Positions 19,002-26,546 of a DNA stretch of 64,000 bases are shown piece by piece. A model generated the notes under the pieces. It searched no databases, was not told the origin of the DNA, and saw only the letters and a program-made list of their open reading frames with translations. The stretch is from Bin87 sp965261925 (lineage in GTDB: Bacteria; Chloroflexota; Dehalococcoidia; Lucifugimonadales; UBA3495). Each line of letters begins with the position of its first letter. The stretch's first letter is position 1. The stretch spans positions 1,302,001-1,366,000 of the forward strand of contig OZ253486.1 of the NCBI GenBank assembly GCA_965261925.1, read 5' to 3'. A program made the translations under genes and the position numbers.

Positions 19002-19748
19002 TTACATTGCAGTGCGGCCGCCATCGATCACCAGCTCGCTCCCGGTCATGAATGAGGCCTCGTCGGACGCCAGGAACAGCACACCGTAGGCGATGTCCTC
19101 GGCCTGACCCAGCCGGCGCAGCGGGGTACGGTTCAGCCGGTCCTCCCGGCCGCCGGCGGCCAGCAGGTCGGCGGTCATGTCGGTCTCGATGGTGCCGGGA
19201 TGGACGCTATTGCAGCGGATGCCATCGGCGGCATGCTGGATTGCCGTGGACTTGGTGAACAGCCGTACCGCGCCCTTGGATGCGGTATAGGCCGATGAGA
19301 TGTGGTTGCCCACCAGGCCGGCCACGCTGGAGATGTTGACGATGGAGCCGCCGCCGTTGCTTCGCATTTCGGGAATGGCGGCCTTGGTGCCCAGGAACAC
19401 ACCCTTCGCGTTCACGCTCATGGTGGTGTCCCAGTTTTCCATGGTGGTGTTCTCCACCGTCTCCGGCATATACACGCCGGCGTTGTTGACCAGGATGTCC
19501 AGCTTGCCGAACCGCTCGACCGTGGCCGCGATGGCGTCCTTCCAGGACTGCTCGTCGGTCACGTCCAGGTGAACATAGAGACACTCGCCACCCAGCTCAT
19601 TGATCTCGGCCTCAGTCTGTCGCCCCAGCTCGTCTCGCAGGTCGCCGATAACCACCTTGCATCCCTCACGGGAGAACATCTTTGCCTCGGTTGCGCCCAT
19701 GCCCCGGGCGCCCCCGCTGATGAAAGCCACTTTGTTTTCCAGTCGCAT
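19002..19748 (-). CDS. SDR family oxidoreductase, paralog A
   Basis: 248 residues. Classical SDR: 'AFISGGARGMGATEA' (TGxxxGxG variant), 'LVNNAGVY' (NNAG), 'GSIVNISSVAG' (catalytic Ser), 'YTASKGAV' (YxxxK) and a C-terminal 'FMTGSELVIDGG'. Close in length and motifs to glucose/3-oxoacyl dehydrogenases of this fold. A GAGG site lies upstream of ATG 19748. It is the paralog of the SDRs at 21233 and 28712, and lies 17 bases downstream of the Uma2 gene, so they are probably one operon. Confidence 0.9.
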   Translation of the reverse strand: MRLENKVAFISGGARGMGATEAKMFSREGCKVVIGDLRDELGRQTEAEINELGGECLYVHLDVTDEQSWKDAIAATVERFGKLDILVNNAGVYMPETVENTTMENWDTTMSVNAKGVFLGTKAAIPEMRSNGGGSIVNISSVAGLVGNHISSAYTASKGAVRLFTKSTAIQHAADGIRCNSVHPGTIETDMTADLLAAGGREDRLNRTPLRRLGQAEDIAYGVLFLASDEASFMTGSELVIDGGRTAM

Positions 19749-19765
19749 ACTGCAAATACCTCAAT

Positions 19766-20512
19766 CTATTGTTGTTGCAAGCGGCGCAGCTCGGAGCGCA
19801 GACGGTCAATTTCGTCTTCGGCGGCGCGGCGTGCCGCTTCACTCTCACGACGGGCCGCTTCACTCTCACGACGGGCTGCCTCCGTCTCTTGATGGGTGCG
19901 CAGCCATTCTCCTGCTGCCGGGTCGTAGAGCCGCAGTTCCAGCGCCGGCGATACGCAGATTTCCAGATCTAGTATGGCGCTGTGGCCGCGCAGGGTTCCC
20001 CCGTCGTCCGTGGTGAGCGGCTGCTCCCGGTACTCCGTTCCGTCCAGCGTTTCCATTACGAGCGCCGGCGTGAAGTATCTTCCGGTCGGGTCGAAGCGCG
20101 CATACTCCGTTACGCCCATGTCAGCGTAAATGCGGCGTTTTTCGGTAGCGTCCCGTCGCCAGGTCGAGGAAGAGGCGATCTCCATGATAAAGTCCGGAGC
20201 CTTGCCCTCGCGCCAAAGCAGCCAGGAGTCCCGGGGATGGGTGCCGGTGGCGCCAAAGACGACGAAAACATCGGGAGCCACCCTGACGTCATTCCGGTTC
20301 ATCCGGTAATAGATCAACATATCGCCGCCGACGTAAACGTCATCGCGTTCGTGGTACCGGACGCGCAACGTGGACGCCGTTTCAATCATGGGCGTGTACT
20401 GCCATTCGGATTCGGCCATGCGTTCACCGTCGGAGGATGGGTATTCGATAGTGAGGTCATCGACCTCATCCCCCTCAAACGGGATCTGCGGCCTTGCAGG
20501 TTTACTGACCAT
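19766..20512 (-). CDS. Uma2 family endonuclease-like protein with coiled-coil tail
   Basis: 248 residues. The core 'YRMNRNDVRVAPDVFVVFG' and 'APDFIMEIASSSTWRRDATEKRRIYADMGVTEYARFDP' has the D...ExxS/K arrangement of the Uma2/DUF820 PD-(D/E)XK group. The C-terminus is a charged coiled coil made of near-identical seven-residue units (ARRESEA twice, then ARRAAED), mirrored as a DNA tandem repeat at about 19840-19885. The biological role of Uma2 proteins is unproven; they are multicopy in Chloroflexota and cyanobacteria. A second member is at 32756. Confidence 0.82.
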   Translation of the reverse strand: MVSKPARPQIPFEGDEVDDLTIEYPSSDGERMAESEWQYTPMIETASTLRVRYHERDDVYVGGDMLIYYRMNRNDVRVAPDVFVVFGATGTHPRDSWLLWREGKAPDFIMEIASSSTWRRDATEKRRIYADMGVTEYARFDPTGRYFTPALVMETLDGTEYREQPLTTDDGGTLRGHSAILDLEICVSPALELRLYDPAAGEWLRTHQETEAARRESEAARRESEAARRAAEDEIDRLRSELRRLQQQ

Positions 20513-20617
20513 AGACTTTACTCCGAAGGTCCGTAGGCAGTTGGTACGGCTGGTGATGAACTGGGATTGTGGTCAACGAGAGAGCGGGTTGCCGTCGACG
20601 ACCGTTTCGCACCGACA

Positions 20618-21211
20618 TTATAGGCGAGGTCGGCGGCGTATGCCCAAGGCTATGACGCCGACCAGCAGTCCCAGCATGGTGACCTCCACCCGCCGTTCCC
20701 CCGAACTCGCCGTGGCCGAGCAGGTACCACCCCCGGCAGTTTCCGACGATGGCGTGGGCTCAGGTGGTTGTCCCGGGCCCAGCGCCACAAAATCGCGAAA
20801 CGCCATCCAGGCCGGGGCGGTGCGGGTGCAAAGCCCGGTTCGCGTGCCGTCCCAGGTGTACACGATGTACTTCCGTCCCTTTTTGAACTCGTACCCGCAG
20901 GAAACTTCGCGGCGCTCGGTTTCGACGGTCAACGTGGCCAAGCGCGGCCCCTTCCAGATGCGGCTGACGCCGAATTCCACGGTGACCAGCGCCGCTGACG
21001 AGAGCCGGTACGGGGAGGTACCGCTGAATTTTACCGAGGTCACTTCGCCGGCGAATACGGCATCGGCGTCCGCCAGCGCTTCGGCGGGCGAGCCGGCAGA
21101 GGCGCACGAGCAGGCGTGGGCGGTGTTGGTGGGCACCAACAAGGTTAGCAGACACAGGACAACCGCCACCGCGCCCGCGCTGCCAACGAGGGTGATGCGC
21201 CGCGCGGGCAT
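20618..21211 (-). CDS. Secreted/anchored NTR (TIMP-like) domain protein
   Basis: About 197 residues from ATG 21211. A signal peptide ('AVAVVLCLLTLLVPTNTAHA') is followed at once by 'CSCA', the N-terminal Cys-x-Cys typical of netrin/TIMP-like domains, then 'ALADADAVFAGEVTSV', 'VEFGVSRIWKGP' and 'SCGYEFKKGRKYIVY'. A Pro/Ser/Thr/Gly linker leads to a C-terminal membrane segment 'LGLLVGVIALG' and RRRPRL, resembling a surface-anchor tail. It sits 22 bases downstream of the SDR at 21233. The partner or inhibitor target is unknown. Confidence 0.75.
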   Translation of the reverse strand: MPARRITLVGSAGAVAVVLCLLTLLVPTNTAHACSCASAGSPAEALADADAVFAGEVTSVKFSGTSPYRLSSAALVTVEFGVSRIWKGPRLATLTVETERREVSCGYEFKKGRKYIVYTWDGTRTGLCTRTAPAWMAFRDFVALGPGQPPEPTPSSETAGGGTCSATASSGERRVEVTMLGLLVGVIALGIRRRPRL

Positions 21212-21232
21212 CAAAACGGCGCGCCCGAACGG

Positions 21233-21985
21233 CTACTGGGCGAACAACCCGCCGTCGATCACCAACTCGCTGCCGGTCATGAAGGACGACTCGTCAGACG
21301 CCAGGAACAGCACCCCATAGGCGACGTCCTCGGCCTGGCCGACCCGGCCGATGGGCGTCCGGTCCAGCGACGCCTGCCGCGCCGCGTCGTCCCGCAGCAG
21401 GGTCGGCGTGGTCATGGGCGTCTCGATGATGCCGGGGTGAACGGAGTTGCAGCGGATGCCCTCGGCGGCGTACTGGATGGCGGTGGACTTGGTGAACAGG
21501 CGGACCGCGCCCTTGGTGGCCCCGTAGGCCGGCGCCCGCCAGCTGCCGATGAGGCCGGCCACGCTGGAGATGTTGATGATGGAACCGCCGCCGGCCTTGC
21601 GCATTTCAGGGATGGCGGCCTTGGTGCCCAGGAACACTCCCTTGGCGTTGATGTCGAAGATGTTGTCCCACAACTCTTCGCTGGTGTCCTCGATACCCAC
21701 CTGCCGGTAGATGCCGGCGTTGTTCACCAGGATGTCCAGCTTGCCGAACCGCTCCACCGTGGTGTTGATGGCCGCGTTCCACTCGTCCTCGCTGGTGACA
21801 TCCAGCTTGACGAATACACACTCGCCGCCGGTCTCGTTGATTTCGGCCTCCAGCCGCCTCCCCTCGTCCTCCAGAACGTCGGCGATTACGACCTTACAGC
21901 CTTCGCCGGCGAACAGCCGGGCTTCCGCAGCGCCCTGACCCCGAGAACCCCCGCTGATAAGAGCAACTTTGTTTTCAAGACGCAT
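21233..21985 (-). CDS. SDR family oxidoreductase, paralog B
   Basis: 250 residues from ATG 21985, preceded by GAGG; an upstream in-frame GTG is less likely because paralog A also begins 'MRLENKVA'. 'LISGGSRGQGAAEA', 'LVNNAGIY', 'GSIINISSVAG' and 'YGATKGAV' are the cofactor and Ser-Tyr-Lys motifs. It is strongly alike to the protein at 19002 across its whole length, so the SDR-Uma2 and SDR-NTR blocks look like a local duplication with different companions. Confidence 0.9.
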   Translation of the reverse strand: MRLENKVALISGGSRGQGAAEARLFAGEGCKVVIADVLEDEGRRLEAEINETGGECVFVKLDVTSEDEWNAAINTTVERFGKLDILVNNAGIYRQVGIEDTSEELWDNIFDINAKGVFLGTKAAIPEMRKAGGGSIINISSVAGLIGSWRAPAYGATKGAVRLFTKSTAIQYAAEGIRCNSVHPGIIETPMTTPTLLRDDAARQASLDRTPIGRVGQAEDVAYGVLFLASDESSFMTGSELVIDGGLFAQ

Positions 21986-22100
21986 GGTCACACCTCACGA
22001 ATGGCGGCTGGATTGATGGCTGGCGTTGGCTCCGCAACACCGCATCTACAGGTCGCTACGATTGTAGCCGAGCACGGTCGGCAGTCAAGCGGGGTGCGAT

Positions 22101-22259
22101 GCTCACGCGTACCCACTTTGTCATCGCGAGGAGCGCAGCGACGTGGCGATCTGGTTGGATTGAGCGATGATCCCTCCAGCGACGAGATTGCCACGCTGCG
22201 CTCGCAATGACAGGAGGTCGCTCGCAATGACGGATTGTGCAAAGTGGGTACGCGTGAGC
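22101..22259. mobile_element. 159-bp MITE-like element with 20-bp perfect terminal inverted repeats
   Basis: The left end GCTCACGCGTACCCACTTTG (22101-22120) is the exact reverse complement of 22240-22259. Inside is a copy of the dispersed repeat (GTCATCGCGAGGAGCGCAGC ... GAGATTGCCACGCTGCGCTC). No target duplication is obvious. A related end (AAAGTGGGTACGCGTGAG) occurs alone at 54010-54027. It has no coding capacity. Confidence 0.75.
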
Positions 22260-22388
22260 GGCCCGGGGCGGTTGCGCCGCCGGCAAGGCGTGGGCACCGG
22301 ACGGGTGTCGGGTTCGCTGGGCAGCGCATGCCTCGGAGGCTATACTGATTGCTCGCCATTATTATCCCAATTGGTGGTAAGCACCTTG

Positions 22389-22404
22389 CCGATTGGCCAA
22401 TCGG
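22389..22404. promoter_or_regulatory. 16-bp perfect palindrome, possible operator
   Basis: CCGATTGGCCAATCGG reads the same on both strands and lies about 160 bases upstream of the MFS transporter gene. Its symmetry suits a dimeric repressor such as a TetR-type protein, but no regulator gene is adjacent. Confidence 0.35.
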
Positions 22405-22563
22405 TCAGGTGAGTGAGGCGTCAACTGCGCAAACGGCCGGCCTGCACCAACCCAGACCCGCCGAGCACGACTCGGGCTCCGGCGACCACCTGAAAGAGGG
22501 ACGAACAAGATAGCAACGCAGACCGCATCGACCGGCCGCAGAGAGGTAAACAAAGCGTGGTTT

Positions 22564-23724
22564 ATGGCCGTGCTTTCGCTTACCGTATTTGCCACCATAA
22601 GCGCGATCCTGATTATTCCGCCACTCCTGGTGGAAATCGCAACGGACCTGGAAGTATCGGTCGCCGTGGCGGGTCAGTTGGCTACCGCAACCTTCATTGC
22701 CTGGGCGGTTATGGGAGTCTCCGGTGGTCCGCTTTCCGACTCGTTCGGACGGCGCCCGGTGGCCCTGGTGGGGTTGGCGGTCCTTTCGATATCCGTGCTG
22801 GCATCCGCCTTCGCGCCGAATCTGGAAACTCTGTTGGCGTTGCGGGTTTTGACCGGCCTGGGAGGGGGCGCGATCCCGCCCAACATCGTGGGTGCGGTAT
22901 CCGACGTAATCTCACCGGCCCGGCGGGCCCAGGCAGTTGGCGCGCTGCTGGCCATTCAGGGGCTGGCTTCGGCCATCACCGTTCCGTTGGTCGCGGTGCT
23001 GGCAGACTTGGGCGGCTGGCAGCTTGCCTTCATCGTGTACGGCTTGGTGCTAGTGGTGGGGCTCTTGGCGAACTGGCTCTGGCTACCGAAAGGCCAGGGG
23101 GAGCGGGTCCGCAACTGGGTGTTCTTTTCAAGGTATAGGTCGCTGGCGTCAATGCGGTTTTTCCGGGTGGCCGTGGCGGTCAATCTGACGCAGCGCATCG
23201 CATTCTGGGGGACGATCAGCTTTTTCGCAGCCTACCTGATAAATACCTACGACCTGAGCATAGGCTTTGTGGCTCTGCCCCTGGCGATAGCGGCCATCGG
23301 GCAGACGGTGGGGAGCTATGCGGCGGCGTTCGTGGCGAACCGGACGTACCGCGCGGTGTTCATAGCTGCTGCCACCGCAGCTGGGGGAGTTTGCGGTTTC
23401 GTGTTCTTCACCGTGGACCTCGACCTCTGGGCGGCGGTGGGCGTGGCGGCGGTCGGAACGGGGTTGTTGAGCATGACGTTTCCGATTCTGGTCGCTGCCA
23501 GCACCGAGTATTCGGGAGAATCCAAGGCCACCGGAGTGGGTCTGATGGGGTTCAGCAATCAGGCCGGCGGCGCGTTGGGCGCCGGGATCGCCGGAGCGTT
23601 GTTGGCGAGTACGGGTTACGTGGGAGTGGGCTATATGTGCCTCGGGGTTACGATCGTCAGCGCGCTGCTGACGGTGTTCTTCGGCCGGCAGTTCGGGGAG
23701 TCGGCCGGCCAAAGCAAAGGTTAG
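22564..23724 (+). CDS. MFS transporter
   Basis: 386 residues with about twelve membrane segments. 'GGPLSDSFGRRPVALVG' after helix 2 is the MFS signature loop, and 'RVLTGLGGGAIPPNIVGAVSDVISPARRAQAVG' is the helix 4-5 region of drug/arabinose exporters. The ATG at 22564 has a GAGAGG about 16 bases upstream, which is far. The frame is open to an AGAGGGA with an ATA codon at the ideal distance (about 22510), so the true start may be upstream. The substrate is unknown. Confidence 0.85.
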   Translation: MAVLSLTVFATISAILIIPPLLVEIATDLEVSVAVAGQLATATFIAWAVMGVSGGPLSDSFGRRPVALVGLAVLSISVLASAFAPNLETLLALRVLTGLGGGAIPPNIVGAVSDVISPARRAQAVGALLAIQGLASAITVPLVAVLADLGGWQLAFIVYGLVLVVGLLANWLWLPKGQGERVRNWVFFSRYRSLASMRFFRVAVAVNLTQRIAFWGTISFFAAYLINTYDLSIGFVALPLAIAAIGQTVGSYAAAFVANRTYRAVFIAAATAAGGVCGFVFFTVDLDLWAAVGVAAVGTGLLSMTFPILVAASTEYSGESKATGVGLMGFSNQAGGALGAGIAGALLASTGYVGVGYMCLGVTIVSALLTVFFGRQFGESAGQSKG

Positions 23725-23792
23725 ATGGGCAGCGTTAGGCATGGCGGAGCCCTCGTCGTCAGGGCCATCCACGAGACGCGCTACGGTAAAAT

Positions 23793-24338
23793 ATGGCTAT
23801 GCTCAGAATGCTGCGTGCCGATAACGTGTTGTCCCGGCTAATTTCATCTTCACGATGCAACACTCTTGGGGCGTTGGGTCTGCTTGTGTTGTTGATCCCA
23901 TTGGCCGCTTGCTCTTCCAACCCACCGGCCGCCGACTTCACCCTGACCACCTTCGGCGGGGAGCAGTTTCGCCTGTCCGAGCAGCGGGGCGACGTGGTGG
24001 TCATCAACTTCTGGTACCCGTCGTGCCCGCCCTGCCGCGATGAGATGCCCGCGTTCCAGGAGGTCTGGGGAGAGTACCAGGGGCGCAACGTGCGGTTTAT
24101 CGGATTGTTCGTGCCCCAGGGGTTCGACACGGAGGTCGAGGCGCGGCAGTTCGTCGACGAGTTCGGGCTGACCTTTGACTTCGCGACCGACGTGCGGGCT
24201 CGAGTTGCCCAAGAATACGCGGTGCAGTTTTTCCCCACGACTTACTTCATCGACCAGGGCGGGCGCGTACACCTGATGGAAATCAGCCGCATGGACGTGG
24301 AGCGGTTGACCGACATATTGGAAGAACTGGCGGGGTGA
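23793..24338 (+). CDS. TlpA-like thiol-disulfide lipoprotein
   Basis: 181 residues. A hydrophobic N-terminus ends in the lipobox 'LAAC', predicting an outer-face lipoprotein. 'VVVINFWYPSCPPCRDEMPAFQEV' holds the CxxC redox pair (CPPC), and 'VQFFPTTYFIDQGGRV' supplies the cis-Pro. It probably reduces disulfides outside the membrane or serves cytochrome/copper-site assembly. Its stop overlaps the start of the CopD-like gene (TGATG), so the two are translationally coupled, which supports a metal or redox link. Confidence 0.88.
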   Translation: MAMLRMLRADNVLSRLISSSRCNTLGALGLLVLLIPLAACSSNPPAADFTLTTFGGEQFRLSEQRGDVVVINFWYPSCPPCRDEMPAFQEVWGEYQGRNVRFIGLFVPQGFDTEVEARQFVDEFGLTFDFATDVRARVAQEYAVQFFPTTYFIDQGGRVHLMEISRMDVERLTDILEELAG

Positions 24339-24796
24339 TGGACGTACTAGGCATCATCCTGCTCGTCATCCGCTGGGCTCACGCGCTGGCGGCGGTGGTA
24401 TGGATCGGCGGTAGCCTGTTCATGCTGTTGGCCGCGCGACCGGCGCTGCGAACTGCGGACACAACCGGACTGCTCGGCCGCGCGCTGGCCGCCGAGTTTC
24501 GGCCCATCGTCGTCACCGCCATCGCCGTACTTATCATCTCCGGCGTGATCCTAACGGTGGACCGCCTGACTTCGGACGCCGCCGGCATGGCCTACACGGT
24601 CGTGCTGGTCGCCAAAATCCTGCTGGCAGTGTACGCTTTCGTTGTCGCCTGGCTGCTGCCCCGACACCGGGATCGGCCGACCGGCAGCATTGGAGGCGCA
24701 ATGACGGGGCCGGTGGCCCTGACCATTGCCGGCGTCATCGTCATCGGTCTGGCCGATGTCCTCACGTGGCTGTTTGAGAAAGGACTGGCGGGATAA
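24338..24796 (+). CDS. CopD-like membrane protein
   Basis: About 152 residues from ATG 24338. Four membrane segments; 'IRWAHALAAVVWIGGSLFMLL' has the conserved His near the N-terminus, and 'EFRPIVVTAIAVLIISGVIL' fits the CopD/DUF2269-type four-helix group linked to copper handling or heme. Overlap with the TlpA-like gene suggests a joint job. The exact role is not certain. Confidence 0.7.
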   Translation: MDVLGIILLVIRWAHALAAVVWIGGSLFMLLAARPALRTADTTGLLGRALAAEFRPIVVTAIAVLIISGVILTVDRLTSDAAGMAYTVVLVAKILLAVYAFVVAWLLPRHRDRPTGSIGGAMTGPVALTIAGVIVIGLADVLTWLFEKGLAG

Positions 24797-24807
24797 CCTG
24801 ACCAAAG

Positions 24808-25038
24808 GTGAACGAATTGAAAACCGATCTCATGGACATCCTCGCCTGCCCGGTATGCAAGGGTCCCCTGACCTTGCAGGCTGACACCATCGCGCCCAAC
24901 GAGGCCCCGGAAGCCGGAGAAGTGCTGACCGGCGCCCTCACCTGCTCCCCCTGCAACGAGGTCTATCCCATCACCGATGGCATTCCCAACCTGCTGCCGC
25001 CCGATTTGCGCGACGCGGAGATTGCGGCGGGGCGGTAG
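24808..25038 (+). CDS. Trm112-like zinc-binding protein
   Basis: 76 residues starting at GTG 24808. 'LMDILACPVCKGPL' and 'LTCSPCNEVYPITDGIPNLLP' give two CxxC zinc knuckles and the Trm112 consensus tail, known in other organisms as an activator of methyltransferases. Its last codons ('RDAEIAAGR') recur at the end of the next gene because of a 25-bp direct repeat. Confidence 0.85.
   Translation: MNELKTDLMDILACPVCKGPLTLQADTIAPNEAPEAGEVLTGALTCSPCNEVYPITDGIPNLLPPDLRDAEIAAGR
25007..25031 (+). repeat. 25-bp direct repeat, copy 1 (3' end of Trm112-like gene)
   Basis: Identical to 25439-25463. Unit starts TGCGCGACGCGGAGATTGCG and continues GCGGG; similar but not identical bases (GCGGTAG / CCGTTAG) follow each copy. 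The copies bracket exactly one small gene. Confidence 0.85.
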
Positions 25039-25077
25039 TTCAAACTCTGGCAACAGCCGATTACAGGGACGGGCAAC

Positions 25078-25470
25078 ATGGAATTCCGAGGCCGGAAATA
25101 CCGAAAACTTTACACGCACCTGTGCGGCCTCAACACTCAGGAATGGCGAGCGTCATTCTCCAGCATCGAAACCATCATCGGCGACAAACTGCCCTCGTCA
25201 GCTCGTCGTTACCGGGTATGGTGGTCAAACCATTCCGGTGAGGGCATACACCACCACGCACGCGCCTGGGTTGCCGCAGGATGGGAGACGGCGGACGTGG
25301 ATATAGAGGTTGAGAGCCTGCTGTTCCGGCGGCAGCATCGGCCGCCAGTGTCCCCCGAAGCCGCCCTGGACGCGCTGGATCAGTTGCAGACCGCGCTGGC
25401 GGAGCGCGGAGTGGACCTGGCTCGGTGGGCGCAAAACGTGCGCGACGCGGAGATTGCGGCGGGCCGTTAG
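25078..25470 (+). CDS. Hypothetical protein with 'WWSN' motif
   Basis: 130 residues. The middle 'LPSSARRYRVWWSNHSGEGIHHHARAWVAAGWETADVDIEVESLLFRR' resembles a small family of phage- and island-associated proteins (possibly DUF7662) built on 'LP..A.....WW.N.....A..W...G'. The function is unknown. The C-terminal nine residues equal those of the upstream Trm112-like protein because a 25-bp repeat forms both gene ends, which suggests that this gene was added by recombination at that site. Its stop overlaps the convergent gene by four bases. Confidence 0.65.
   Translation: MEFRGRKYRKLYTHLCGLNTQEWRASFSSIETIIGDKLPSSARRYRVWWSNHSGEGIHHHARAWVAAGWETADVDIEVESLLFRRQHRPPVSPEAALDALDQLQTALAERGVDLARWAQNVRDAEIAAGR
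25439..25463 (+). repeat. 25-bp direct repeat, copy 2
   Basis: Second copy of the repeat at 25007-25031, here forming the 3' end of the hypothetical gene. Confidence 0.85.
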
Positions 25471-25892
25471 CGAGGATCCCGCTGGCTGGCCTGATCCAAC
25501 AGCCGGATGATGGTTTCGGCGATCCCGTCGTCCGTCAAGTTGTTCTCGAAATGCTCCGTAGTATTCTTGAGGTTAGCTGAAGCTTCGTTGAGATTGGCAG
25601 AGGTTTGGGTGAGGTTCTGAGCGGCTTCGTCGGAAACGCCCGCGAAGTTCTCGGCTGATACTGTCAACGCCGCGCTCACCCTTTCCAGGTTGTGGACCGT
25701 TGCCCGCAGCGACGGGTAAAGTGACAACAGCAGGACGATCAGGATTACCACGGCGCCGGATATGGATGCCAGCGCCGCGATGGCGGCGACGGTTCTGATG
25801 CGCTGCAGTGTCACGCTGGCAGCGATGGCTCTGACCCGCCGCCGAAACGGGAGACCTCTGGCGGGCATTGGGGCGGGCGGTTCGCGAGTCAT
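25467..25892 (-). CDS. Single-pass membrane protein with MCP-like helical region
   Basis: About 141 residues from ATG 25892, which has GGAGA six bases upstream; earlier in-frame ATGs lack a ribosome site. A basic N-terminus ('FRRRVRAIA') precedes one membrane helix 'VAAIAALASISGAVVILIVLLLSLYP', then a Ser/Thr/Asn-rich helical stretch ('NLTQTSANLNEASANLKNTTEHFENNL') predicted to be a coiled coil. It could be a scaffold or sensor fragment. No catalytic motif. Confidence 0.6.
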   Translation of the reverse strand: MTREPPAPMPARGLPFRRRVRAIAASVTLQRIRTVAAIAALASISGAVVILIVLLLSLYPSLRATVHNLERVSAALTVSAENFAGVSDEAAQNLTQTSANLNEASANLKNTTEHFENNLTDDGIAETIIRLLDQASQRDPR

Positions 25893-25914
25893 AGCAATCT
25901 CCATTTTGGATTGA

Positions 25915-25960
25915 TGAAAGCATGAGGGGCGGGTCATGTGACCCGCCCCTCATGCTTTCA
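25915..25960 (-). terminator. 22-bp perfect inverted repeat, likely terminator of selenoprotein operon
   Basis: Arms 25915-25936 and 25939-25960 (TGAAAGCATGAGGGGCGGGT ...) pair perfectly around a two-base centre, 17 bases past the selenoprotein stop. There is only a weak T-tail (GCTTTCAT), so it may instead be a mobile palindrome or RNA stabiliser. Confidence 0.5.
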
Positions 25961-25976
25961 GCGGTGAACCGAGATG

Positions 25977-26513
25977 CTAGCCGTTGGTCAGGATGGCCGC
26001 CACCTCGGTTGCCAGACCTTCCGCCCGCTCACGCAGGGCGGGGCGATCCAGGTTCTCGATGGGGTGCTGGGTGAAGATGGTGGGATAGTCTTCGGCGCCC
26101 CACATCTTGGCCATGCCTTGGGCTGTCGGGACGAAGCGGTCGGTGCAAATGGTAGCGGAGGGGAGGCCTGCCTTCTCAACGTGGATTCCGTCGTGCACAC
26201 TGCACGCACTGCAGCTCCCTCAATCTCCGATGGCGACCACCACTGAATCGACGTTGGCCACGAGCTCCTGCAATTCTTGCGGATCAGCCGGTCGGGAGGC
26301 GCTGGGCTTGCGCAGCCAACGCACCTCACGGATTTCATAACGGTTGCGCAGCACTTCGGCCAACTCCTCGAGGAGGACGTCGGCGTTGCGCTTGCTGTCG
26401 TCGATCAGGCCAACCCGGGTGCCGGCCAGCGAGGGCAGGCGGGGCGCCCCGTCGAAGGGTGCGATGATCGGCTCGGTGGTCGGATTGACCAGCGTGTATT
26501 GCTGGGTTGCCAT
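25977..26513 (-). CDS. UGSC-type selenoprotein, in-frame TGA read as selenocysteine
   Basis: The frame from ATG 26513 (AGGAGG seven bases upstream; an ATG at 26519 is too close) meets TGA at 26222-26220 and continues open in the same frame to 25977. Read with selenocysteine 98 it is a 178-residue protein: '...VDSVVVAIGD-U-GSCSACSVHDGIHVEKAGLPSATICTDRF...'. U-G-S-C followed by a Cys three residues on is the name-giving motif of the UGSC (seleno)protein family. Conserved sequence resumes directly after the TGA, so this is not decay. A SECIS-like hairpin sits at 26190-26209. The partner gene lies 33 bases upstream. The chemistry is unknown; redox is inferred from Sec/Cys. Confidence 0.88.
26190..26209 (-). 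promoter_or_regulatory. Bacterial SECIS-like hairpin
   Basis: Counted from the base after the TGA, positions +11 to +18 pair with +24 to +30 (one bulged G at +13), leaving the five-base loop AGUGU at +19 to +23. Distance and loop with G-U fit SelB-recognised bacterial SECIS elements. The loop falls at the same place as in the second locus at 51353-51371. Confidence 0.65.
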
Positions 26514-26546
26514 GTTCATGCCTCCTGGTCGCGGTTCTTGTAGTGC

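Noticed and set aside
19836..19890. Short tandem repeats as a CRISPR array
   Set aside because: No spacers; the repeats encode the coiled-coil units of the Uma2 protein.
26220..26222. TGA reassigned to Trp or Gly in the whole genome
   Set aside because: TGA is used as the normal stop at other genes of the window, for example SMP-30, ispH and the TlpA-like gene.
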